Shown piece by piece: positions 17,931 through 26,716 of a DNA stretch of 64,000 bases. The stretch's first letter is position 1. Every line of letters begins with the position of its first letter. A program made the translations under genes and the position numbers. Source of the DNA: Porticoccus litoralis (lineage in GTDB: Bacteria; Pseudomonadota; Gammaproteobacteria; Pseudomonadales; Porticoccaceae); assembly GCF_030676955.1 (NCBI RefSeq), contig NZ_JAUUUU010000003.1:186001-250000 (forward strand), in the 5' to 3' direction. A model generated the notes under the pieces. That model saw only the letters and a program-made list of their open reading frames with translations. It did no database searches and had not been told where the DNA came from.

Positions 17931-18842
17931 ATGATGAATGAAGCAGAACTCAAGATGGAAAAAGCCACCTGGAGAGATTACCTGGAATTGACCAAGCCCA
18001 ATGTTGTGGCCTTGATGATTCTGACCACGGTCATTGGTATGTTTCTGGCGGTACCGGGTATGGTGCCAGTGGATGTGCTGATTTTGGGCAATCTGGGTAT
18101 TGCTGTTTGCGCTGGTGCGGCAGCCGTTGTCAATCATGTCGTGGATCGTCAAATTGATACCAAGATGGCGCGTACCTTCAACCGCCCGGTCGCCAAAGGC
18201 CGTGTTGAGCCAGTTCAGGCTATGCTGTTTGCCGTCGTGCTGGGCGTGGTGGGGATGGCGATTCTGCTAATTTATATCAATGCCCTGACAGCGTGGCTGA
18301 CATTGGCATCGCTGGTGGGTTATGCGGTGATCTATACCCTGTTCCTGAAGCGGGCTACACCTCAGAATATTGTGATTGGAGGTCTGGCCGGTGCGGCCCC
18401 TCCCCTGCTTGGCTGGACTGCGGTCACCGGGGAAATTCACGGTCATGCCTTGCTGCTGGTGCTGATTATTTTTGCCTGGACACCGCCACATTTCTGGGCG
18501 CTGGCAGTTCATCGCAAGGATGAGTACGCCAAGGCGGATATCCCCATGCTGCCTGTTACCCATGGTGAAAAATACACCAAGCTGCATATTTTCCTGTACA
18601 CCTTGATTTTGCTGGTGATCAGTGTCCTGCCCTTTGTGACGGGTATGAGCGGCTGGTTGTATCTGCTGGGTGCGGTCGTCCTCGGCATCGGCTTTATCTA
18701 TTGGGCCATCGTGATGATGATCGGTAAAAAGCCCGATGCGGGCATGGATACTTTCAAATATTCCATTATTTACCTGATGGCGCTGTTCGTCATTATGCTG
18801 GCCGACCATTATCTGGTGACCGTGCCGACCTTTATCCAGTAG
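17931..18842 (+). CDS. ctaB: Protoheme IX farnesyltransferase (haem O synthase)
   Basis: Adds a farnesyl group to protohaem to make haem O. The 303-residue UbiA-type prenyltransferase has about nine membrane helices. The first Asp-rich site is NHVVDRQIDTKMARTFNRP; a second prenyl-phosphate region follows at WTPPHFWALAVHRKDEYAKA. ATG 17931 and ATG 17934 are both possible; GGAG precedes them. It forms an operon with ctaA and sco. Confidence 0.96.
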   Translation: MMNEAELKMEKATWRDYLELTKPNVVALMILTTVIGMFLAVPGMVPVDVLILGNLGIAVCAGAAAVVNHVVDRQIDTKMARTFNRPVAKGRVEPVQAMLFAVVLGVVGMAILLIYINALTAWLTLASLVGYAVIYTLFLKRATPQNIVIGGLAGAAPPLLGWTAVTGEIHGHALLLVLIIFAWTPPHFWALAVHRKDEYAKADIPMLPVTHGEKYTKLHIFLYTLILLVISVLPFVTGMSGWLYLLGAVVLGIGFIYWAIVMMIGKKPDAGMDTFKYSIIYLMALFVIMLADHYLVTVPTFIQ

Positions 18843-18884
18843 CTTTTATCTAGAAGAGACAAAGCCTGAGGGAGGCTAGACATT

Positions 18885-19538
18885 ATGGCGCCAATCAAGG
18901 CTTTAAATACCGGCAGTGTCCGTTTAACACTCGTGGTTGTACTGGTGTTTGTGGCATTGGTGCTAACCGGGTTTGTTTACAAAATGAATCAACCTCGTAT
19001 TCTCAATAAATACGAGCTGCGGGCAAATGGTGCCGTTGAACTGGATACCCCGAGAAAATTTTCTGATTTTCAGTTAACAGATCACCATGGTCAGCCTTTT
19101 ACACAGGAAAACTTGAAAGGCAAATGGACGCTGATCTTCTTTGGCTTCACACACTGCCCGGATATTTGTCCGACAACCATGGCTGCCGCCGCCAGAATGT
19201 ACGCTGCGCTGGATGAAGATGAGCGGGAAAATCTTCAGGTTGTGCTGATTTCTCTCGACCCGGAACGGGATACGCCAGAGCAGCTGGCCAAATATGTGCC
19301 CTACTTCAACAGCGATTTTATCGGTGTCAGTGGCAACCAACACGTGCTGTTAAAGCTTGCCACCGAGTTGAATGTCGCCTTCAGCAGGGTGGATCTCGAC
19401 AATGGTGATTACACCATTGATCACAGTGGTAACCTGGTTCTGATCAACCCCTACGGGCATTACCATGGGTTTATGAAGCCGCCTTTTGAAGAAGGCAGCA
19501 TGCGTCTTACCTGGCGTTCCATTAACGCCAGTTTCTGA
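18885..19538 (+). CDS. sco: SCO1/SenC-family copper chaperone
   Basis: Delivers copper to CuA of subunit II. The 217-residue protein has an N-terminal helix (about 12-33) and a thioredoxin-fold domain with GFTHCPDICPTTM holding the copper Cys pair, and the third ligand His in YTIDHSGNLVL. GAGG precedes the start. It ends the oxidase cluster. A single base separates its stop from the stop of the opposing znuB, so the two convergent genes have no terminator between them. Confidence 0.94.
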   Translation: MAPIKALNTGSVRLTLVVVLVFVALVLTGFVYKMNQPRILNKYELRANGAVELDTPRKFSDFQLTDHHGQPFTQENLKGKWTLIFFGFTHCPDICPTTMAAAARMYAALDEDERENLQVVLISLDPERDTPEQLAKYVPYFNSDFIGVSGNQHVLLKLATELNVAFSRVDLDNGDYTIDHSGNLVLINPYGHYHGFMKPPFEEGSMRLTWRSINASF

Positions 19539-19539
19539 T

Positions 19540-20319
19540 TTATTCCCGTTTCAGCAGTGACAGTGCAAAGAGTATCGCCGCGCTGAGCACAATAGATGGT
19601 CCGGCGGGTGTATCGGCGAACCAGGAGGCCGATAAGCCTATGAGGACGGCCAGGCTGCCAGTCAGGCTGGCATAAATTGCCATCTTTTCTGGAGTGTTAG
19701 CAAAGCGCCTGGCAGTAGCCGCCGGAATCACCAGTAAAGCTGTGATCAACAGCACGCCCACGACCTTCATAGCAATAGCGATTTCCAGTGCAATAATCAG
19801 CATCAGTGCAGTGCGTACGGCCGTCACAGGCACACCTTCAACCCTTGCCAGCTCCTCATGGATCGTCATCGTCAGCAAGGGTTTCCACAGCCAGATGATC
19901 AGTCCAATCGCAATGGTGCCTATAAGGTAGATGGTGATTACATCTCTGGGGGTGACTGTCAGCAAGTCCCCAAATAGCAAACTCATCAGGTCGATACGCA
20001 CATCGGGCATGAGTGCCATCGCCACCAGGCCTATGGCTAGCGACGAATGCGAAAGGATGCCGAGTAATGTATCAGAGGCCAGGGTTTGCTGTTGCTGCAG
20101 CATAACCAGTAACAAGGCCAGTAACAGGCAGATCACGACTACGGAGAGCGTGAGGTTCACCGATAATAACAATGCCAGTGCAACACCGAGCAGTGATGAG
20201 TGAGCGAGCGTATCGCCGAAATAGGCCATGCGACGCCAGACAATAAATGCGCCCAGGGGGCCGGTGACTGCGGCGACACCAAGCCCGGCAAGCAAGGCGT
20301 ACAAGAGGACATCAATCAT
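19540..20319 (-). CDS. znuB: Zinc ABC transporter permease ZnuB
   Basis: Inner-membrane permease for high-affinity Zn2+ uptake, 259 residues with about eight helices. It opens MIDVLLYALLAGLGVAAVTGP and has the GVPVTAVRTALM cytoplasmic loop expected to meet the ATPase. The frame extends 39 codons upstream inside znuC, but the ATG at 20319 overlaps the znuC end by 8 bp and is the evident start. It is third in the zur-znuC-znuB operon. Confidence 0.95.
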   Translation of the reverse strand: MIDVLLYALLAGLGVAAVTGPLGAFIVWRRMAYFGDTLAHSSLLGVALALLLSVNLTLSVVVICLLLALLLVMLQQQQTLASDTLLGILSHSSLAIGLVAMALMPDVRIDLMSLLFGDLLTVTPRDVITIYLIGTIAIGLIIWLWKPLLTMTIHEELARVEGVPVTAVRTALMLIIALEIAIAMKVVGVLLITALLVIPAATARRFANTPEKMAIYASLTGSLAVLIGLSASWFADTPAGPSIVLSAAILFALSLLKRE

Positions 20320-21079
20320 GGCCGCAAGACCTGTCGTGTTGATGAGCTTTACCGGCAGTGACCACGTCACCACGTAGATCGTGCTGGTGGTTGTGGTGGT
20401 GGGTGTAGGGTGCTGTTTTAGTCCCAAACAGCTCAATGAAGGCTGGGTTGCTACTGACCTGATCCGGATGGCCGTGGCAGCAAATATGCTGGTTTAAACA
20501 GATAACTTCGTCGGTGGCAGACATCACCAGGTGAAGGTCGTGAGACACCATAAGGACGGCGCAATCGAGACGATCTCGCAATTGGCCGATCAGGCGGTAG
20601 AGACTCTCCTGCCCTACTACATCAACACCCTGCACGGGTTCATCCAAAACCAGAAGATTTGGTTTGCGCAGAATGGCTCTTGCCAGAAGCGCCCGTTGCA
20701 TCTCACCCCCCGACAGGGATTGCAGGGGTTGGCTGCCCGCCGAAGGGTCAATACCAACCTCCCCCAATGTAGCCTGACACTTTTGTTTATCCGGTTCAGA
20801 GAGGGCAAGAAAGCGGTCGAGGGTGATCGGTAGCGTGGGATCAATCAGCAGCTTCTGTGGCATGTAGCCAATACACAGGTTTGAGGCCAGATAAAGTTCG
20901 CCAGCATCGGGTTTGAGCAGTCCCAGCACCAGTTTTACAAGGGTGGTTTTACCGGCGCCATTGGGGCCAATCAGAGTAATGATCTGGCCGGGCATCACTG
21001 TCAGATCGATGCCGGATAACACCGAATTGCCTCGAAAGGATTTACAAACCCCAGTCAATTGAATCAGGGGATTGCTCAT
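20312..21079 (-). CDS. znuC: Zinc ABC transporter ATPase ZnuC
   Basis: Energises ZnuB. The 255-residue ATPase has Walker A GPNGAGKTT, Q-loop GYMPQKL, signature LSGGEMQRALLARA and Walker B NLLVLDEPVQGVD. The last 35 residues are unusually His-rich (THHHNHQHD, then HQHDRSCGHD) and may bind zinc; this is inference. The ATG at 21079 overlaps the zur stop as ATGA. Expression should be Zur-repressed from the box upstream of zur. Confidence 0.96.
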   Translation of the reverse strand: MSNPLIQLTGVCKSFRGNSVLSGIDLTVMPGQIITLIGPNGAGKTTLVKLVLGLLKPDAGELYLASNLCIGYMPQKLLIDPTLPITLDRFLALSEPDKQKCQATLGEVGIDPSAGSQPLQSLSGGEMQRALLARAILRKPNLLVLDEPVQGVDVVGQESLYRLIGQLRDRLDCAVLMVSHDLHLVMSATDEVICLNQHICCHGHPDQVSSNPAFIELFGTKTAPYTHHHNHQHDLRGDVVTAGKAHQHDRSCGHD

Positions 21080-21564
21080 GCCTGGCACTCCGGACAGAGG
21101 CCAACAATTTCAATCACTTGAGATTCGACCTGGAAGTTGGCACGTTGGGCCGTCTGTTCCACGGCCGTCGTCAGGTAATCAGCACTGCATTCAGCGGCTG
21201 AGCCACACTCACGGCAAATCAGAAAAACGTCATTATGATCATTTCCAGGGAACGGGCAGCCGATATAGGCGTTCAATGATGCCAACCGATGAATCAGGCC
21301 TTGCTCAAGCAGGAATTCTATCGATCGGTACACCGTTGGTGGCAAGATGCGTTTCACCGGGGAGGTGGCCAGGGTCATCTGGTCGACAATATCGTAAGCG
21401 CCCAAAGGTCGATGACTGGCCCATATGGTTTTAAAGACAGCTTCCCGAATGGGTGTTAGCCTCACTTGGCGATCGTCGCAGAGCACCTTGGCGCGTTGCA
21501 TGGCTGCCGTAACACAGCGTTTATGGTCGTGATGGTGGTAGGCCACCTTGGAATTTGTCCACAT
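21076..21564 (-). CDS. zur: Zinc uptake regulator Zur (FUR family)
   Basis: Zn-dependent repressor of zinc uptake genes, 162 residues. The winged helix (RLTPIREAVFKTIW, PTVYRSIEFLLEQGL) precedes a dimerisation domain with structural-zinc Cys pairs CREC and CPEC. The N-terminus has a HHHDHKR stretch. It heads zur-znuC-znuB and diverges from znuA, the arrangement of Pseudomonas. A palindromic site 22 bp upstream suggests autoregulation. Confidence 0.94.
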   Translation of the reverse strand: MWTNSKVAYHHHDHKRCVTAAMQRAKVLCDDRQVRLTPIREAVFKTIWASHRPLGAYDIVDQMTLATSPVKRILPPTVYRSIEFLLEQGLIHRLASLNAYIGCPFPGNDHNDVFLICRECGSAAECSADYLTTAVEQTAQRANFQVESQVIEIVGLCPECQA

Positions 21565-21585
21565 ACAAATATGCTTGTAAAAATA

Positions 21586-21606
21586 AAATGTTATTTTATA
21601 TCATTT
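21586..21606. promoter_or_regulatory. Zur box between zur and znuA
   Basis: AAATGTTAT-TTT-ATATCATTT is an inverted repeat matching in eight of nine positions per arm, in the AT-rich style of gammaproteobacterial Zur sites. It is 22 bp before the zur start. The 98 bp from here to znuA also hold a possible half-site, ATATAACAT at 21695-21703. Binding is inferred from pattern and position. Confidence 0.65.
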
Positions 21607-21703
21607 GTGGTGGTAGGCAATCAGTAATGACACAATGATTGTTGATGGCATAATGGTAATACTGTGCAATACACAACCTGGATAATTGCAATAATATAAC
21701 ATA

Positions 21704-22636
21704 ATGAAAAAATACACTTTTCTAACGATCGTTATTGTGAGCTTCTGGATGGGGGCATCAGCGGCCATGGCCGACACGAAGGCTACCGTGCTGGTAACGA
21801 TTAAACCCCTGGCAATGTTGGTGAAAGGGGTCGTGGGCGATGAATTGACTGTGCAGCAGTTGTTGCCTGGCAATATTTCACCCCATGACTATGCGTTGAA
21901 ATTCTCGGATGTCCGTGCCATCAATGAGGCCGCGCTTGTGGTTTGGGTGGGCCCGGAACTTGAGTCGGCGTTTAGTAAGCCGTTAACGGGGAACGGGAAA
22001 GAGGTACTGACGCTGATGAATCTTCCAGGTCTCATCTGGCCAGTCATATCCCAGGCAGAGGAAGAGGAGCATGGTGAGCACGACGCCATGCATGACCACC
22101 ACAGTCACCCTGCACATGACAGGGACCCACATCTCTGGTTGAACCCGGTGAATGGCCAAATGGTGGCGCATGCAGTGGCAGAACGATTGGCAGAACTGTT
22201 TCCCGACAAGAAGGGGGCTTTTGACGAGAACTTAAGCAGGTTTTCCAAGGAGATCGAGGCATTAGACGGGCGGGCAAGAAGTGCGTTGACCCCTTTGCGT
22301 GAACGGGGTTTTGTGGTGACTCACGATGGCTACGGACATTTTGTGCAGCATTATGGTTTGAAGCAGTTGGCATCGGCGCAGGTAGTTGCCGGACGTCAAC
22401 AGGGCGCCAAACACGTGGCGGAGATGCTGGCACTGGGCGAACAGGTGCAATGTGTGTTTACAGAGGTGCAGCTCAACAACAAAACTGCTGAGCAGCTGGC
22501 CAGAAAGCTGGGAGTAAAAACGAGTGAACTTGATCCTATCGGACGCGATGTCCAGTCAGATGAAAACAGTTATCTGACCTTTATGGAAAACCTGATAACA
22601 GCATTTACTCAAGGATTGACTGGCAGCGGTGAATAA
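21704..22636 (+). CDS. znuA: Periplasmic zinc-binding protein ZnuA
   Basis: Captures Zn2+ and hands it to ZnuBC. The 310-residue protein has a signal peptide ending near AAMADTK. The cluster A-1 fold shows the ligand His in NISPHDYALKFSD, then a charged His-rich loop (HGEHDAMHDHHSHPAHD, about residues 123-143), a His in DPHLWLNPVNG, and VVTHDGYGHFVQHYGL. The His-rich loop is characteristic of ZnuA rather than Mn-binding relatives. It is transcribed away from zur. Confidence 0.96.
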   Translation: MKKYTFLTIVIVSFWMGASAAMADTKATVLVTIKPLAMLVKGVVGDELTVQQLLPGNISPHDYALKFSDVRAINEAALVVWVGPELESAFSKPLTGNGKEVLTLMNLPGLIWPVISQAEEEEHGEHDAMHDHHSHPAHDRDPHLWLNPVNGQMVAHAVAERLAELFPDKKGAFDENLSRFSKEIEALDGRARSALTPLRERGFVVTHDGYGHFVQHYGLKQLASAQVVAGRQQGAKHVAEMLALGEQVQCVFTEVQLNNKTAEQLARKLGVKTSELDPIGRDVQSDENSYLTFMENLITAFTQGLTGSGE

Positions 22637-22643
22637 AAACAAA

Positions 22644-23594
22644 TCAGAGGGGCAAGGGGTAGTAGCTCATCAATCGTCGTTCCAGTTTTTGCAGGTACTC
22701 TTCGGGATCTTTATGTGATGAGCTGCCTTCAGAGGTATATTTGCTGAGCAATCTCGAGACCCAGAAGCGGGTCGCTGAGAAACAGAGAATATCCTGCCAA
22801 TATTGGCTTTCGGTGTGGTTAAAGGGGCGTTTGGCCGCATAGGCGTTTAATAGGGCGCTGCAGAGGTGTTTGTCGAGCTCACCATGGGGGTCGCAACACC
22901 ATTCGTTAACAGCCTGTGCCACATCCAATAAAAACCAGTCGGTGCAGCTGAAATAAAAGCCAGTCACTGCAGATAGCTGGCCTTCCGAAAAGAACAACTG
23001 GTCAGAAAAGAGGCTGCCGATCAGCGGGCCGCTGGGAAGGTTTGGCCTGGCATCGATGGTTCGCTTGAAGCGATTGAGTTGCTCCTCGAGTAGAGACAGA
23101 TCACCAATAGAAAGGTGGGGTGCCAGCTCTTTGGAGGCAAAATTTAACCATAACAGACTTCTTGGATTGTTATAACTGGCGGCGAAATGTGCTGAACTTG
23201 CGTGCATTTCGCCCAAAAAATCACCTATTTGCCTACAAATATCCGCGCTCTGGTGTTGTGGTGAAGAACCCTCGGGAATATGGAAAAGCAGGGCAGGGTT
23301 GTCGTGATACCAAGCAAGGCTGTTGCCTGAAATGGTGCGGATAACTGGTGTGACCCGCTGCCCCACGCTGATCAGGTGCTCAACCAGTGCGGCAGAGAAA
23401 AGCAGACGTTCTTTTGCACCGGGAACGGCCGCGACCATGAGGTAGTGGGCTCGCTGGGGTTGACCGCAGTGAAACCTGCATGTCATATGGTTTTTGGCAA
23501 TATAGGTAGCATCAATGCAAGCATCACCCAGATGAGGGTACTGCTCCAGAAAATGTGAAATAACGTGGTTATCTGGTGCTGGAAATGACGACAT
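22644..23594 (-). CDS. ThrB-family (APH-fold) protein with lost kinase residues
   Basis: A 316-residue homologue of the APH-type homoserine kinase ThrB, which sits between znuA and polA in Pseudomonas and has the same length. The C-terminal part is clearly ThrB-like (WFLLDVAQAVNEWC, LLNAYAAKRPF, SATRFWVSRL). The catalytic loop expected as HxDLFxDN reads IGSLFSDQ here (residues 192-199), and the metal-binding Asp of the IDF motif is Gly (TGFYF, 212). His, catalytic Asp, Asn and metal Asp are all gone, so activity as a kinase is unlikely. The frame is intact with no stops. The ATG at 23594 gives the family N-terminus; a GTG at 23678 is less likely. Confidence 0.8.
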   Translation of the reverse strand: MSSFPAPDNHVISHFLEQYPHLGDACIDATYIAKNHMTCRFHCGQPQRAHYLMVAAVPGAKERLLFSAALVEHLISVGQRVTPVIRTISGNSLAWYHDNPALLFHIPEGSSPQHQSADICRQIGDFLGEMHASSAHFAASYNNPRSLLWLNFASKELAPHLSIGDLSLLEEQLNRFKRTIDARPNLPSGPLIGSLFSDQLFFSEGQLSAVTGFYFSCTDWFLLDVAQAVNEWCCDPHGELDKHLCSALLNAYAAKRPFNHTESQYWQDILCFSATRFWVSRLLSKYTSEGSSSHKDPEEYLQKLERRLMSYYPLPL

Positions 23595-23702
23595 ATGGGA
23601 GTCCACACCCCTGATTGTTTTATCCAAGAGTAACCCCTTGGTAAGTGGAAAGAAACAATTTGCGGTATCCTTCGCCACTTCAGAGACGGTAAAAAAATAG
23701 CC

Positions 23703-26423
23703 ATGAATAATAAAGCTCCACTGGTGTTGGTCGACGGATCATCCTATTTATATCGCGCGTTTCATGCCTTGCCTCCGCTGACGACATCCAGCGGGCAACC
23801 CACCGGTGCGGTGAAGGGCGTGATCTCAATGGTTCGACGTCTCCTAAAAGATTACCCGGGTAGCCCGGTTGTGGTCGTTTTTGACGCCAAGGGCAAAACC
23901 TTTCGGGATGAACTGTTTGAGGCATACAAATCCCATCGTCCGCCCATGCCGGACGAACTCAGGGCGCAAATTGAGCCCATTCACAAGATTATCCGCGCCA
24001 TGGGTTTGCCGTTGCTGGTGGTTGATGGTGTAGAAGCGGACGATGTTATTGGCACATTGGCGATAGAAGCTGCCGCAAACCAGTATCAGGTCATTATTTC
24101 TACGGGAGATAAGGACATGGCGCAGCTGGTGTGTGATCAGGTGACGCTGGTAAATACCATGACAGACACGGTGCTCGATCGGCAGGGTGTCGTGGACAAG
24201 TTCGGTGTGCCCCCTGAGTTGATTATCGACTACCTGGCCTTAATTGGTGACAAAGCCGATAACATTCCAGGGGTTCCGGGTGTCGGTGAAAAAACGGCAT
24301 TGGCCATGTTGCAAAACCTGGGGGGACTGGATTCAATTTTCGGCGACCTGGAACAGGTGCGAGAACTGGAATTTCGCGGTGCCAAGAAAATGCCGGAAAA
24401 ACTGGCCGAACACGAAGAACAGGCCCGTTTATCCTACCAGCTGGCCACCATCAAAACCGATGTCCCATTGGATATGGCGGCGGCAGAGTTGAGAAATGGC
24501 GAACCCGACCAACAACAGCTGCTGGACTGGTTTCGGCAATGTGAATTCAAGACCTGGACAGAAGAGCTACTCAAAGAGGACTCTGCCCCGCAGCAGATTG
24601 ACAGCCCCGAAGTGGAAAAGGACTACCAGGTGGTGCTCGATTTGGAGCAATTTAAGGGTTGGTTGAAACGTCTGGAAGACGCGGAATTATTTGCCTTTGA
24701 TACGGAGACCACCAGTCTCGACTATATGCAGGCAGATGTGGTGGGCATTTCCTTTTCGGTACAGGCGCATGAGGCGGCCTATGTGCCATTGGCACACGAT
24801 TACCTCGGGGCCCCTGCGCAGCTGGATCGGCGCGAAGTACTGGATGCTCTCAAACCTTTGCTTGAAGATCCGACCAAGGCCAAGTTGGGTCAAAACCTGA
24901 AATATGACATGAGCGTATTGGCTAATCAGGGTATAGCGATGCGGGGCATTGAGTTTGACACCATGCTCGAATCCTATGTGCTGGATTCCACTGCAACGCG
25001 TCATGATATGGACAGCCTTGCACTCAAATATCTGGGCGAGAAAACTATCCATTTTGAAGAGATTGCCGGCAAGGGGGCAGGGCAGTTGACCTTCAATCAG
25101 ATCGCGCTGGAGCAGGCCGCGCCCTACGCGGCTGAAGATGCCGATATTACCTGGCGGTTGCACCAGACACTTTGGGGAAAAATACAGCGAGAGAGCGGGC
25201 TGGATAAGGTCCTAAAAACCATTGAGATTCCCCTGATTCCCGTGTTGTCGCGCATTGAGCGCAATGGCGTAAAAGTGGATGCCGAGCGTTTGCGAAAGCA
25301 GAGTTCACAATTGGGTGAGCGGCTGGCAGAGTTGCAAACACAGGCCTTTGAAATGGCTGGTGAAGAATTCAACCTCGCGTCGCCCAAACAGCTTGGCTAT
25401 ATCCTGTTTGAAAAGCTGCAAATTCCTGTTCAGAAAAAAACGGCAAAAGGTGCTCCGTCCACTAAGGAAGAAGTTCTGCAGGAGCTGGCGCTGGATTACC
25501 CGCTGCCAAAGCTGTTGTTGGAGCATCGCAGTCTGTCAAAACTAAAAGCCACCTACACGGACAAATTGCCGGCATTGGTAAACCCTGTCAGCGGTAGAAT
25601 TCATACCTCCTATCACCAGGCAGTCACGGCCACTGGCCGCTTATCCTCCTCCGACCCCAATCTGCAAAACATACCCGTTCGCACAGCTGAGGGGCGTCGT
25701 ATTCGTCAGGCTTTTGTGGCGTCACCGGGTTGCAAGATAGTGGCCGCAGACTATTCGCAAATTGAACTGAGGATCATGGCACACCTGTCGGGTGATAAAG
25801 GCTTGAGGGATGCCTTTGCAAAGGGGCTGGACGTGCACCGTGCCACCGCAGCAGAAGTTTTTGATGTCGATGTGGAGAAAGTGACGGATGAGCAGCGTCG
25901 CAGTGCCAAAGCGATCAATTTCGGGTTGATTTATGGCATGTCGGCCTTTGGTCTGGCGCGTCAGTTGAAAATTGGCCGCAATCAGGCGCAGGAATATATT
26001 GACCTCTACTTTGAGCGGTATCCCGGAGTTCAGGCCTATATGGACCGCATCCGGCAAACTGCCGCTGAGAAAGGCTATGTGGAAACCCTTCTCGGCAGGC
26101 GCCTGTATCTGCCGGAAATCAAGTCCAGCAACGGCATGCGGCGACAGGCTGCCGAACGCACGGCTATTAATGCGCCGATGCAGGGGACGGCGGCAGATAT
26201 TATCAAGCTGGCGATGATTGCCGTCGATCAATGGCTGACTACAGAGGGGCTCCGCAGCAAAATGATCATGCAGGTACATGATGAACTAGTACTCGAAGTG
26301 CCAGAAAATGAGCTGAACATCATCGAAGTCGGGCTTAATGAGCGTATGGCCAATGCAGTCAAACTGGAGGTGCCGTTGATTGTGGATGTGGGCATTGGAG
26401 ACAACTGGGATGAGGCCCACTAG
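23703..26423 (+). CDS. polA: DNA polymerase I
   Basis: Replication and repair polymerase of 906 residues. The 5'-3' exonuclease occupies about 1-290 (VDGSSYLYRAFHAL, DDVIGTLA, GDKADNIPGVPGVGEKTA). The 3'-5' proofreading domain is intact (FAFDTETTSLD, NLKYDMSVL, YAAEDADITWRL). The polymerase domain has motif A DYSQIELRIMAHLSG, motif B RRSAKAINFGLIYG and motif C QVHDELVLEV. The start at 23703 is the expected MNNKAPLVLVDGSSY. It is followed by a hairpin and two sRNA genes before engB. Confidence 0.98.
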   Translation: MNNKAPLVLVDGSSYLYRAFHALPPLTTSSGQPTGAVKGVISMVRRLLKDYPGSPVVVVFDAKGKTFRDELFEAYKSHRPPMPDELRAQIEPIHKIIRAMGLPLLVVDGVEADDVIGTLAIEAAANQYQVIISTGDKDMAQLVCDQVTLVNTMTDTVLDRQGVVDKFGVPPELIIDYLALIGDKADNIPGVPGVGEKTALAMLQNLGGLDSIFGDLEQVRELEFRGAKKMPEKLAEHEEQARLSYQLATIKTDVPLDMAAAELRNGEPDQQQLLDWFRQCEFKTWTEELLKEDSAPQQIDSPEVEKDYQVVLDLEQFKGWLKRLEDAELFAFDTETTSLDYMQADVVGISFSVQAHEAAYVPLAHDYLGAPAQLDRREVLDALKPLLEDPTKAKLGQNLKYDMSVLANQGIAMRGIEFDTMLESYVLDSTATRHDMDSLALKYLGEKTIHFEEIAGKGAGQLTFNQIALEQAAPYAAEDADITWRLHQTLWGKIQRESGLDKVLKTIEIPLIPVLSRIERNGVKVDAERLRKQSSQLGERLAELQTQAFEMAGEEFNLASPKQLGYILFEKLQIPVQKKTAKGAPSTKEEVLQELALDYPLPKLLLEHRSLSKLKATYTDKLPALVNPVSGRIHTSYHQAVTATGRLSSSDPNLQNIPVRTAEGRRIRQAFVASPGCKIVAADYSQIELRIMAHLSGDKGLRDAFAKGLDVHRATAAEVFDVDVEKVTDEQRRSAKAINFGLIYGMSAFGLARQLKIGRNQAQEYIDLYFERYPGVQAYMDRIRQTAAEKGYVETLLGRRLYLPEIKSSNGMRRQAAERTAINAPMQGTAADIIKLAMIAVDQWLTTEGLRSKMIMQVHDELVLEVPENELNIIEVGLNERMANAVKLEVPLIVDVGIGDNWDEAH

Positions 26424-26435
26424 GCGTGCGGTCTC

Positions 26436-26466
26436 TTCCAAAAAGTCAGTGGCGGGACTTTTGGAA
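26436..26466 (+). terminator. Hairpin after polA, probable terminator
   Basis: TTCCAAAAAGTC and GACTTTTGGAA pair over 11 bp with one bulged A around an 8-nt loop. A/T-rich sequence with a TTTTT run follows at 26475. The stretch 26467-26529 is very AT-rich and contains no ORF; it could act as an UP-like region for the sRNA promoter that follows. Confidence 0.6.
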
Positions 26467-26529
26467 ATAAAAAATTTTTAGTTATAAAAAAAAGCTATAG
26501 AAAACCTGAAAAAAAAGTAATTTCCTAGT

Positions 26530-26556
26530 GAACTAACGCGTTGCAGATATGCCTAA
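26530..26556 (+). promoter_or_regulatory. Sigma-E/AlgU-like promoter of sRNA copy 1
   Basis: GAACTA, exactly 16 bp, then CCTAA. The extracytoplasmic sigma-E/AlgU consensus is GAACTT, 16-17 bp, TCTGA/TCTAA. The same two elements with the same spacing precede copy 2, although the spacer between them is not conserved. Confidence 0.6.
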
Positions 26557-26563
26557 CAAGTAC

Positions 26564-26666
26564 GCAAGCAACATTGCTGCTTTCTCCCCAAACTAGATGC
26601 AACGCTTGATAATCCCCAAGCAACAGCAAAGCAAGCCCTGATCACTTTGATACAGGGCTTTTTTTT
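26564..26666 (+). ncRNA. Small RNA gene, copy 1 of a tandem pair (Spot 42/ErsA locus)
   Basis: About 103 nt from the predicted start to the T run. It lacks an ORF. The first 70 nt match copy 2 at 67 positions. Visible parts are a 5' hairpin (AGCA-ACAT-TGCT), a single-stranded C-rich segment CTTTCTCCCCAAAC, a second hairpin GCTTG/CAAGC whose loop contains ATAATCCC, an A-rich linker, and a terminator stem. C-rich unpaired segments are typical seeds for pairing to Shine-Dalgarno regions. The polA-engB interval holds Spot 42 in E. coli and ErsA in Pseudomonas aeruginosa. The exact start is inferred from the promoter. Confidence 0.75.
26633..26666 (+). terminator. Intrinsic terminator of sRNA copy 1
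   Basis: AAGCCCTG and CAGGGCTT form an 8-bp stem, extended by ATCA/TGAT inside, followed by a run of eight T. Confidence 0.9.
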
Positions 26667-26716
26667 GTCCGCCATGGACCCTGGGTCAGGAAAGAAAAAT
26701 TTTTCTACAATTTCCG

